A DNA stretch of 20,920 bases, taken from the NCBI GenBank assembly GCA_051009475.1, contig JBPCWO010000394.1, positions 1 to 20,920 on the forward strand, read 5' to 3'. Made by a program: the position numbers and the translations under genes. Shown piece by piece: positions 1 to 7,212 of the stretch (its first letter is position 1; the number at the start of each line of letters is the position of its first letter). This DNA comes from CAXMNX01 sp051009475 (GTDB lineage: Bacteria; Pseudomonadota; Alphaproteobacteria; Rhodobacterales; Rhodobacteraceae). Under the pieces are notes generated by a model. That model had not been told where the DNA came from, did no database searches, and saw only the letters and a list, made by a program, of their open reading frames with translations.

Positions 1-992
1 CCTATATGGACGGTTGGTGGACTTCAGACGCATTAGATGAAACTATGTGCCGCCTAGTTGACAATCGAGATGCAATTCAGGGAAAATTTAAATTCGATTT
101 TTCGCTGATTTCTTTAGTTGTATCTGCTAAATTTCGGAATAGGCAATCCAAACGGCGTGCAATTAAGGTTGCCGAAAAACACTACGATATTGGCAACGAC
201 TTATATGAAGCTATGTTGGATTCCAATATGCAGTATTCATGCGGGTACTGGCATCGTGGAGCAAAGGATCTCGAACAAGCACAGCTCCACAAGCTAGAGT
301 TAATTGCTGAAAAACTGAAGCTTGCACCTGGAATGACTGTGCTTGATATAGGTTGCGGATGGGGTGGATTGGCCGCGCATTTGGCAAAAAATCGTGGCGC
401 GAACGTCGTTGGTTTAACTATATCGAATGAGCAGATAACGTTTGCAAAAGAGCGTTATGGCAAGCTTGGGATCGATTTTGTTTTGGAAGATTATCGGACT
501 TTCACGGGGCAGCAATTTGATCGTATTGTTTCTGTTGGAATGCTTGAACATGTTGGGCACAAAAATCTTAGAACCTACATGGAATGCATATATCGGTATT
601 TGAAGGATGATGGTATCTGCCTAATTCACTCTATTGGCGATACAGATTCGAGCACGGTAGCTGATCCGTGGATAGATAAATATATTTTTCCGAATGGGAT
701 GTTGCCTTCAGTAAGACAGATTGGAAACGCGATTGTCGAGCCAATGGTACTAGAAGATTGGCATAATTTTGGCGTGAGTTATGAAAAAACTTTGCTGGCA
801 TGGCATGAACGTTTCGTAGAGGCTTGGCCGACGCTAAATCGAGCTGGAAAATACGATGATAGATTCTTTAAGATGTGGGAATATTATCTACTTGCCTCTG
901 CTGGAAATTTTCGTTCGCGACGTAGCGCGCAACTTTGGCAAATTGTTCTTTCGAAATCTGGCGTCAATGGCGGATACGACGCCGTTAGATAA
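1..992 (+). CDS. cfa: Cyclopropane-fatty-acyl-phospholipid synthase (5'-truncated by window edge)
   Basis: SAM-dependent enzyme that adds a methylene group across cis double bonds of membrane phospholipid acyl chains. The reading frame is open to the window edge: a Tyr codon precedes the first visible Met, and the resulting YMDGWW matches an internal segment of E. coli Cfa, so the true start lies upstream. About 328 C-terminal residues are present, against about 380 in the family. Numbering from the Met at position 6, visible landmarks are MQYSCGYW with the active-site Cys (C79), the SAM loop VLDIGCGWGG (113-122), the EHVG Glu (E181), LIHSIG with the bicarbonate-site His (H208), DPWIDKYIFPNG, DWHNFG, and the C-terminal YYL segment. 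These correspond to the catalytic C139, E239, H266 and Y317 region of E. coli Cfa. Base composition is distinctly A+T-rich with many A/T-ending codons, unlike the other genes here, which suggests transfer or an island edge. The stop is TAA at 990-992. Confidence 0.93.
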   Translation, partial: YMDGWWTSDALDETMCRLVDNRDAIQGKFKFDFSLISLVVSAKFRNRQSKRRAIKVAEKHYDIGNDLYEAMLDSNMQYSCGYWHRGAKDLEQAQLHKLELIAEKLKLAPGMTVLDIGCGWGGLAAHLAKNRGANVVGLTISNEQITFAKERYGKLGIDFVLEDYRTFTGQQFDRIVSVGMLEHVGHKNLRTYMECIYRYLKDDGICLIHSIGDTDSSTVADPWIDKYIFPNGMLPSVRQIGNAIVEPMVLEDWHNFGVSYEKTLLAWHERFVEAWPTLNRAGKYDDRFFKMWEYYLLASAGNFRSRRSAQLWQIVLSKSGVNGGYDAVR

Positions 993-1668
993 TAAATTGA
1001 TCGACTAAATCGCTGATCCGGCAATCTTGGAAATCACGCGACACTCAAGGGTCGTTCGCGTCAATTGTCGGCATAGCGTGGCGCGACTGCTTTGCTCCGC
1101 AGCTCGGACTTGCAGCGCGTCCGCGGCGGATAGCCGGTTCTAGTAAATGTTAATTAACCCGGAATGAACGTCTGCTTTCGGGAAGTTGCGTTGCAAAGCG
1201 GCGGGCGGCATCTAAGGGCGCCTTCGCCAGAGGGCAGTCGTCCTGCAGGCGCGAGGCGCGGACCAAATGCAGGTCCGCTTCGGGCTCATAGCCGCAATCT
1301 AGTAGTTAAAAAAAATTCACGCATTAGTTGAGCGTGCAGCCTGGTCTGCGTTTCTGAAACGGTCGTTTCTGACGATCACATTGATTTGGGAATTGTCCGG
1401 AAATCCCCAAAGCCGACCGATCGACAAGAAGAAGCGCATACAAGCCGGAGAAAGCTGGCCAAGCGAACAATTCGGTCTGGTGCGATTGCACCGATCTTCC
1501 GATATCTGGGCCGGCTTAGGTAGGGTCGAATGGCGCGGGAGGCATCTGCCGAGACTTTGACCGCTTTCGCTATTTGAACTTGGATTTTCCTGCCAAGGCG
1601 CAGTTGTCGGCATAGTCCCTGTTCAGACGGCTAATCAAGGCAATTGCCTCGTAAAAAGGGCCTGAACT

Positions 1669-1681
1669 AACATGCTATGTT
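1669..1681. promoter_or_regulatory. Short inverted repeat upstream of tupB
   Basis: Perfect dyad AACAT-GCT-ATGTT with 5-base arms and a 3-base centre, about 180 bases before tupB. Its size suits a dimeric repressor or activator site, but nothing proves a function and chance occurrence is possible. Confidence 0.2.
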
Positions 1682-1811
1682 CCTTGCGCACGATATTACT
1701 GAAATTTTGTACGAATTTAGTGCCGCAGACCCAATTGACACCTGCGACTGAAGTTGTGATCGTTTGTCGGCTGACCAGGGACGACCCCAGACAGGACTGT
1801 GGAGATTCTCG

Positions 1812-1826
1812 ATATCTATTTGATAT
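1812..1826. promoter_or_regulatory. A+T-rich dyad just upstream of tupB, possible oxyanion-regulator site
   Basis: ATATC-TATTT-GATAT forms a perfect 5-base-arm dyad about 33 bases before the tupB start, where a repressor could block transcription. Tungstate and molybdate uptake genes are commonly controlled by ModE- or TunR-type regulators that bind A+T-rich dyads. This sequence only loosely resembles such sites, so the link is inference. Confidence 0.25.
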
Positions 1827-1859
1827 TCATGCGGTTTATTTGGCAGGGCGACCTTTGAG

Positions 1860-2564
1860 ATGAACGATATTCTGGAAGGCCTGCTGGCTGCGTTCTGGTT
1901 GGTCGTTCGATTCGACCCCGAACTCGTTGATATTAGCCTGAGATCGCTTCGGGTAAGCCTGACGGCGCTGGTGATTGCTTCGGCCATCGCAATTCCGCTT
2001 GGGACGTGGCTTGCGGTTAAGAGATTTCGGTATCGCCGCATGACAATTGGAATACTCAATGCGTTGATGGGCCTGCCTCCGGTGGTGGTCGGGCTTTTGG
2101 TCTATATCCTGTTTTCGAGATCTGGCCCTTTTGGCGTGTTCGGTCTTCTGTTCACACCCACTGCAATGATCATCGCGCAAGTAATTATTATCACGCCGTT
2201 AATCGCTTCGATCACGCATCAGGCGATGCGCGATCTCTGGGCGGAATATCATGATTTGCTGGTGTCCTTGAACACAAGCAAACGGCAGCGGATCAGAACC
2301 CTGATCTGGGACGGTCGACGGATGCTGCTGACAGCCTCGTTGGCTGGCTTTGGCCGCGCAATTGGTGAAGTCGGCGCGATCATGATTGTTGGCGGCAACA
2401 TCGACAATGCGACCCGGGTTTTGACGACCGCGATCGCGCTAGAAACCAGTAAGGGTGATTTCGCACTTGCGCTTGGACTTGGGTTCGTGCTGATCGCGCT
2501 GGCAATTGCTGTCAACGTTCTGATTCACTGGATGTCGCACACAGAGAGAGACCGTCGATGGTAG
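1860..2564 (+). CDS. tupB: Tungstate-type ABC transporter permease TupB
   Basis: Integral inner-membrane permease (234 aa) of a TupABC-type oxyanion importer. It is built of hydrophobic segments at about residues 33-52, 63-87, 95-118 and 205-224, and carries the cytoplasmic coupling (EAA-type) loop around GFGRAIGEVGAIMIVGGNI (about 163-181), the usual contact with the ATPase in this family. The length and the segment order, including GLPPVVVGLLVYILFSRSGP, fit TupB rather than the longer ModB or CysT permeases. The stop codon overlaps the start of tupA by 7 bases, so the two are translationally coupled. The ribosome binding site is weak. No ATPase gene (tupC) is adjacent on either side, although TupB needs one. 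Tungstate specificity is inferred from the partner binding protein; molybdate cannot be excluded. Confidence 0.88.
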   Translation: MNDILEGLLAAFWLVVRFDPELVDISLRSLRVSLTALVIASAIAIPLGTWLAVKRFRYRRMTIGILNALMGLPPVVVGLLVYILFSRSGPFGVFGLLFTPTAMIIAQVIIITPLIASITHQAMRDLWAEYHDLLVSLNTSKRQRIRTLIWDGRRMLLTASLAGFGRAIGEVGAIMIVGGNIDNATRVLTTAIALETSKGDFALALGLGFVLIALAIAVNVLIHWMSHTERDRRW

Positions 2565-3364
2565 CGCGTTTTATCCTCGTCCTAATTGCTCTTTTTTGGG
2601 CGTCCTCAGGAGCTGCGCAGGAAATGCGGCTTGCCGTGACAACGTCGTTTCACAACTCCGGCCTTTCGGATGTCCTGCTGCCTCAGATCAAGACAGACCT
2701 TGGAATTGACGTGCAGCTGTTGGTTGTGGGAACTGGCCAGGCGTTACGGTTGGGCGCAGGTGGTGATGTGGACGCGATCCTTGTCCACTCAAAGAGCGCA
2801 GAGCAGGCTTTTGTCGAGGAAGGTTATGCAACGCATCGACGGGAGATAATGTATAACGACTTCGTGCTTGTTGGGCCACGAAACGATCCCGCAGGAATTG
2901 GCGGGGCGGACACAGCTGTCGGTGCATTGCAAGCGATCTTCGCGGCAAAAGCCGCCTTCGTGAGCCGCGGCGATGACAGCGGCACGCATCGGCGGGAACT
3001 CTTGCTCTGGAGTAATGCCGGGCGCGACCCTGAGAATTTCGCGCCCTGGTACCGCTCTGTCGGTGCGGGCATGGGCGCTTGCCTGAACACGGCGTCCGGA
3101 ATGGGCGCTTATTTGATATCCGATCGCGCAAGCTGGTTGAACTTCGCCAACAAGGGCGATCTTGCGCTTCTCTTTGCCGGTGACCCTTTGCTTTTCAATC
3201 AGTATTCTTACTTGCCGATAAACCCAGAGAAACACCCGCATGCGAAATCTGATCTGGCACAGAAGCTGGAGGATTGGCTGACCAGTGGCACAGCGCAAGT
3301 GCTGATCGACGGCTACGAGATCGATGGAGAAAAACTGTTTGTGTTCAACGCGATAAACGGCTGA
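2558..3364 (+). CDS. tupA: Tungstate-type ABC transporter substrate-binding protein TupA
   Basis: Periplasmic oxyanion-binding protein (268 aa) that delivers tungstate, possibly molybdate, to TupB. An N-terminal Sec signal peptide (hydrophobic residues 5-18, ending SSGAAQ) is followed by the mature start EMRLAVTTSFHNSGL, which carries the TTS-type oxyanion-binding signature of TupA. Further family landmarks are VGTGQALRLGAGGDVDAILVH, YNDFVLVGP and SRGDDSGTHRRE (about 136-147), the second ligand-binding segment. The length is typical. It overlaps tupB by 7 bases, forming a two-gene unit whose end converges on the minus-strand amine operon. Tungstate would serve W- or Mo-dependent oxidoreductases such as formate dehydrogenase; none is in view. 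Confidence 0.9.
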   Translation: MVARFILVLIALFWASSGAAQEMRLAVTTSFHNSGLSDVLLPQIKTDLGIDVQLLVVGTGQALRLGAGGDVDAILVHSKSAEQAFVEEGYATHRREIMYNDFVLVGPRNDPAGIGGADTAVGALQAIFAAKAAFVSRGDDSGTHRRELLLWSNAGRDPENFAPWYRSVGAGMGACLNTASGMGAYLISDRASWLNFANKGDLALLFAGDPLLFNQYSYLPINPEKHPHAKSDLAQKLEDWLTSGTAQVLIDGYEIDGEKLFVFNAING

Positions 3365-3369
3365 GCGGC

Positions 3370-3605
3370 TTAATGCGAGTGCGGCTCTTCGTCCAGTGAG
3401 CCGTGGATCGCGAATTGATCTAGCCCGGCGTCCTGAGCCTCGATCACCCGAAAAATCTCTTTCACGCCAGCCTCCGTCAGTTCGCGAGCGACGGTCAAAA
3501 GAGTGTTTGGCCTGTGCTCTTCACAGAGTTCCACCGTATGGGCGATTTCCTCGTGTGCTGCGCCTGATGCGGCGTTGCTCGCGGCTTCGATGATTTAATC
3601 CTCAT
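3370..3605 (-). pseudogene. Small acidic ORF, apparently frameshifted near its start
   Basis: After the TPP-enzyme stop, an ATG at 3605-3603 overlaps that stop (TGATG), as in translationally coupled genes. Read from this ATG the peptide begins MRIK and soon becomes implausible, stopping after about 34 codons. One frame over, an open frame (3594 to 3370, stop TAA) encodes 74 protein-like residues beginning IIEAASNAASG, continuing through VELCEEHRPNTLL and TEAGVKEIFRVIEAQDAG, and ending HSH. Adding one A to the AAA run at about 3595-3597 would join the two into a 78-residue protein starting MRIKIIEAASNAASG. It is acidic and probably helical, with one Cys; I recognise no family. It may be a pseudogene, a sequencing error in a homopolymer, or a product of slippage. 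Otherwise a GTG start inside the frame would be needed, with a poorly placed ribosome site. Confidence 0.5.
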
Positions 3606-5287
3606 CAGACCTTTTTATCTTTCGTTGCAAACAGGTCCTTGCGCAAAGTGCTCAGGGCATCGGGGTCTATCTTGACGTGGATTACAGCTGGCCTGCGGGC
3701 GGCGAGCGCTTCGGTCATCACCGCACCAATGTCTTCTGGCTGATGGGCACTAAACCCGAGTGCGCCGCAAAGTCGCGCGACCTCGTCATAAGGAGGAGAA
3801 GCTATCTCGGCCCCAAGAATGCGCCCGTCGAAAAATTCCATCTGATAGGCTTTCTCGGCGCCCCAAGCCCCGTTGTCCAGAACCACCGCGACGACCGGCA
3901 GATTGGCCGCGACGGCGCTGGTAATCTCGGCCATGGTAAATCCGAACCCGCCGTCGCCGATGATCGAGATCACTGGACGGCCGGGTGCCGCGGCTTGCGC
4001 GCCGAGGGCGGCGGCATAACCAAAACCGACGAGGCCAAAATCCAAGGGCGTGATCAGGCTGGGACATTGATAGTGCGCAAGTCTGTCCGCGGCCTGCAAA
4101 CAGGCATTTCCGGTGTCCAGCGTGACAATGGCGTCCTCGGGCAGCGCTTTTCGGATCTCAGCCAGTGCCCGTCGCGGGTGCATCGGGCGGCCCTCCATCT
4201 CGGCCTCGGCTTGGCGCTCCAACGCCAGTGATTGCCTGTCAGACCGAAAAGTTTCCAACCATTGTGACGTGTTTCCAGTTTCCGCTCCGATCAAGGCGCG
4301 CGCGGTTTCTGCGGCATCCGCCTGAACGGGGATCGCCGTTGGAAAATACCGCCCGGCGCTGGCGCCATCGATGTCGACCTGAACGATGTCGGCGGTCGGT
4401 GAAATGTAGTCGTGGCTCAGGAAGGTTGAGTTGAAGGCCAGCCGCGCGCCCAGGGCGAGGATCAGATCGGCCTCGCGCGTGAGCCCTGCCGCGACCCGAT
4501 TGCCGCGCGGTCCGCCCTGACCGGCAAAAAAGGGGTGGCCGTGCGGCATAACGTCGGCGTGGCCGGTGGAAGCCACGACGGGCATGTTCAGGCTCTCTAC
4601 CAGGTCGCGCAAGACACCCGTGTCGCCACCCCATTTGAAGCCGCCACCCGCCACGATCACCGGGCGGTGGGCCTTTGCGATCAGCGATTTGATGTCGGTC
4701 ACGTCATCTGCCGAAGGCCCGCCTGCGCGGGCAATCTTTATGGCCCCGGCCGCGGGCGGTGTAACCCGCGCCGCCATAAGGTCACGCGGCACATGCAATA
4801 CCACCGGCCCGCGCCGCCCAGACATCGCTAACCGGATCGCGTCACGCAGCATTGGCGCCAGCCGTTCAGGTTCGCTCACCATCACGGATTTCTTGGCAAT
4901 CGGCGCAAAAAGCGCCACCTGATCAATCTCTTGAAACGTGTCTTTGCCGAGATCAGAGCGGCTTATCGCACCGCAGATCGCGACAAGCGGCGAATAGGCG
5001 AGGTGCGCTTCGGCTACGGCTGTCGCCAGATTAACGGCTCCAGGACCGGCTTGCGCGCCAAGCACGATGCCCGGACCGCCCGTCATCCTCGCATATGCGT
5101 CGGCCATGTGCCCCGCAGCACGCTCGTCGCGCGCACCGACATAGGCAACATCTCCGCCCTGCAAAATGGCGTCATACAACTCCAGCATCGACCCGCCCAA
5201 CAGCCCGAAAACTGTGCCGACGCCCTGATCGCGCAACACGCGATAGACGGCCTCGCCGCCGGTGACGGTGTCACTCAAATCGCCCAT
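3605..5287 (-). CDS. Thiamine-diphosphate enzyme, acetolactate synthase / Xsc-like
   Basis: ThDP-dependent enzyme of 560 aa with the three-domain ALS fold. The N-terminal PYR domain has the catalytic Glu in ARDERAAGHMADAYAR (E55). The central domain contains VIVAGGGFKWGG. The C-terminal PP domain has the ThDP/Mg motif GDGGFGF (444-450) ending at DN (471-472). Directly after this comes WGAEK (475-479), then MEFFDGRILGAEI. This block resembles the QWGAEKK...DFY segment typical of sulfoacetaldehyde acetyltransferase (Xsc) more than ordinary acetolactate synthases. It therefore probably handles a C2-type aldehyde, but the true substrate is unknown. No phosphate acetyltransferase gene, the usual Xsc partner, is nearby. 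The start overlaps the upstream oxidoreductase gene by 13 bases and the stop overlaps a small ORF. An IlvB-like carboligase role is the main alternative, but there is no ilvH-like small subunit. Confidence 0.85.
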   Translation of the reverse strand: MGDLSDTVTGGEAVYRVLRDQGVGTVFGLLGGSMLELYDAILQGGDVAYVGARDERAAGHMADAYARMTGGPGIVLGAQAGPGAVNLATAVAEAHLAYSPLVAICGAISRSDLGKDTFQEIDQVALFAPIAKKSVMVSEPERLAPMLRDAIRLAMSGRRGPVVLHVPRDLMAARVTPPAAGAIKIARAGGPSADDVTDIKSLIAKAHRPVIVAGGGFKWGGDTGVLRDLVESLNMPVVASTGHADVMPHGHPFFAGQGGPRGNRVAAGLTREADLILALGARLAFNSTFLSHDYISPTADIVQVDIDGASAGRYFPTAIPVQADAAETARALIGAETGNTSQWLETFRSDRQSLALERQAEAEMEGRPMHPRRALAEIRKALPEDAIVTLDTGNACLQAADRLAHYQCPSLITPLDFGLVGFGYAAALGAQAAAPGRPVISIIGDGGFGFTMAEITSAVAANLPVVAVVLDNGAWGAEKAYQMEFFDGRILGAEIASPPYDEVARLCGALGFSAHQPEDIGAVMTEALAARRPAVIHVKIDPDALSTLRKDLFATKDKKV

Positions 5288-7212
5288 GCTGTTGTCAGCC
5301 CTTCATAAACCGCCTCTTCCGCTGTGCGCGCGGCCAGCGCATCACCGATCAAGTGCACATCGAAAGGCGCCTTCTTTAACTCGTGCGCCAGAGCATCGCA
5401 TGGCTGGTGCCCTAGCGACAGCACCAGAGTATCGCAATTTTCTTCGATCACCGCTTCGCCGGTTAGAACGTTCTGGAAATAGGCGGTATCCGCATCGGCC
5501 CCATGGAGCCGCATGTGCGCAGACATGTCCACGCCAAGTCGGTAGAGCTGCCGAAGATAGTGGTTGCGAGTGTAAATCTGCAGCGTTTCACCCGGCATCG
5601 TGGCGTTGACTCGCAGCCGAACGGACACGCCGTCGCGCGCGAGCTTTTCGGCGAGTCCAATGCCGATCCAATCCGCCTTCCAGTCGGCAATAACGACCCG
5701 TGCGCCGGTCTTTGCGCCCTCAAGGACCTGCCAAGCAGTCAGGGTTCTGGTGTCATCCGATACTTCCACCAACGGCGGCACGTAAGGCTCCGCACCTGTG
5801 GCCATGATCACGGCGTCCGGCTTGGCTTCCAGAAGGTTTTCAGCGGTGGCGCGGTGCCCGATTTTCACTTCGACATTGGGGTCAATTTCGCGACTGAGAT
5901 TGTCGACGATGCCACCGAATTCTGCGCGACCCGGCAATAACTGCGCCAGATTGGCCTGACCGCCAAGACGCGGGGCGGCTTCCCAAAGCTCGGTTTCATG
6001 TCCGCGCACGGCGCAGATGGAAGCGGCTTTCAGCCCGCCGGGACCGCCACCGACTACAATGACGCGTTTTCGGCGTTGAGCCGGGCGCGGCTTTGAAAAG
6101 CGAGTTTCGCGGCCACTTTCGGGGCGTTGGATGCAGGAAATGCCCAGATCCTTGTGTGCGCGGCCAATGCACGACTGATTACACCCAATACATGCGCGAA
6201 TATCGTCCACCTGGCCTTCGCGCGCTTTTCTAGGCATCTCGGGATCGGTGATCAGTGCCCGTGTCATACCGCATAGGTCCGCGTCACCATCTGCAAGAAT
6301 GCGTTCCGCAATCTGCGGCTGGTTAATCCGGCCTGTGACGATCACCGGAATGTCCACCCGACAACGGATTGCATTGGCCAATGGGGCTGTATAGCCGTGC
6401 GCAACACCCATTGGCGGGGTGATATGCACCGATCCCCCAAGATTTGCGGAAGTGCCCGCTGTGACGGACAGATAATCAAGATCCGGCGCAAGCGCCGCCG
6501 CGATGTCTGCCACCCCGTCGGGATCCAATCCGCCGCCGTCCATTTCGTCCCCCGACAATCGCAGACCTACCGGATCCGGGGCGGCTTCGCGGATGGCTTG
6601 GACAACGCGGCGCGCAAACCTGATCCGATTTTCAAGGCTTCCCCCCCACTTATCGTCGCGCCGATTTACGTTTGGATTGAAAAACTGCGCCAAAAGATAG
6701 CCGTGGCTGGCAACGATTTCGACTCCGTCATACCCTGCCTCTGACATGATCCCCGCTGCATTCCCGAACCCTGCGATTACCTCCTCGATCATCTTAGCCG
6801 GCATGGCACGCGGCATTATGTGAAACCGTTCGTTCGGCGACGCCGATGGCGCGAAAGCAACCGCGCCCATACCGTCAGCGGTAAACATCACTTCGCGGCC
6901 AGGGTGGAAAAGCTGTGCAAAGATGCGGGTGCCATGGGCCTTCACGGTGCGAGCAAGATCAGAGAAACCCGGCAGATTGTCCGGGTGCGCGCGTAGGAGG
7001 CTTGAAAAGACCTCGGCACTTCGGTGCACCGATACAATTTCGGTCACGATTAACCCGGCACCGCCTCGTGCCCGCGCCTCTTGGTAGGCGATCAGTTCGG
7101 GTGATGGAGTGTTTGCCGCAAGATGGGTGTGGTGTCCGGTCGAAACGATCCGATTGGCAATCTCAACCGGGCCAATGCGGATGGGGGAAAACAAGTTGTG
7201 AAAGGCACTCAT
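5275..7212 (-). CDS. TMADH/DgcA-like FMN, 4Fe-4S and FAD oxidoreductase
   Basis: A 645-aa protein of the trimethylamine dehydrogenase / 2,4-dienoyl-CoA reductase family, which includes histamine dehydrogenase, dimethylglycine demethylase DgcA and N-methylproline demethylase. Residues 1 to about 340 form the old-yellow-enzyme TIM barrel with SHGYLLAQFFNP and NRRDDKWGGSLENR (169-196), holding the family's active-site His and Tyr equivalents (H170, Y172). Cysteines 341, 344, 348 and 360 give the C-x2-C-x3-C-x11-C 4Fe-4S motif. A Rossmann motif VVGGGPGG (386-393) opens the C-terminal FAD/NAD(P)-like domain. The Cys that bonds FMN covalently in TMADH (HCIG) is replaced here by HHTH (27-30), so FMN is probably non-covalent. 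Expected chemistry is oxidative N-demethylation or C-N cleavage releasing an aldehyde. It begins inside the mttB-like stop (ATGA overlap), so it is certainly co-transcribed. Confidence 0.9.
   Translation of the reverse strand: MSAFHNLFSPIRIGPVEIANRIVSTGHHTHLAANTPSPELIAYQEARARGGAGLIVTEIVSVHRSAEVFSSLLRAHPDNLPGFSDLARTVKAHGTRIFAQLFHPGREVMFTADGMGAVAFAPSASPNERFHIMPRAMPAKMIEEVIAGFGNAAGIMSEAGYDGVEIVASHGYLLAQFFNPNVNRRDDKWGGSLENRIRFARRVVQAIREAAPDPVGLRLSGDEMDGGGLDPDGVADIAAALAPDLDYLSVTAGTSANLGGSVHITPPMGVAHGYTAPLANAIRCRVDIPVIVTGRINQPQIAERILADGDADLCGMTRALITDPEMPRKAREGQVDDIRACIGCNQSCIGRAHKDLGISCIQRPESGRETRFSKPRPAQRRKRVIVVGGGPGGLKAASICAVRGHETELWEAAPRLGGQANLAQLLPGRAEFGGIVDNLSREIDPNVEVKIGHRATAENLLEAKPDAVIMATGAEPYVPPLVEVSDDTRTLTAWQVLEGAKTGARVVIADWKADWIGIGLAEKLARDGVSVRLRVNATMPGETLQIYTRNHYLRQLYRLGVDMSAHMRLHGADADTAYFQNVLTGEAVIEENCDTLVLSLGHQPCDALAHELKKAPFDVHLIGDALAARTAEEAVYEGLTTAWAI

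Larger units (their letters stand above)
993..1859. other. Long intergenic stretch without a convincing gene
   Basis: About 870 bases between cfa and tupB. The few short open frames on either strand have compositions unlike real proteins, lack ribosome binding sites and show no recognisable motif. The stretch holds a perfect 10-base palindrome GTTAATTAAC at 1149-1158 and two short dyads near its right end (listed separately). The middle part (about 1150-1620) alternates G+C-rich and A+T-rich patches, like decayed sequence, but I cannot name a parent gene. The tupBA promoter must lie towards its right end. There is no tRNA and no transposase. Confidence 0.6.

Noticed and set aside
1317..1613. 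Minus-strand open frame of about 98 codons in the cfa-tupB gap
   Set aside because: Composition is Ser/Arg/Pro/Asn-rich without hydrophobic patterning, there is no ribosome site and no motif; likely chance or decayed sequence.
1672..1863. Plus-strand frame of about 63 codons ending in an ATGA overlap with tupB
   Set aside because: The overlap is tempting as coupling and as a tupC remnant, but the peptide has no ABC ATPase motif and lacks a ribosome site.
3605..5287. Calling the TPP gene xsc outright
   Set aside because: The WGAEK block is suggestive, but the rest of the protein differs from Xsc and no pta or other sulfonate gene is present.
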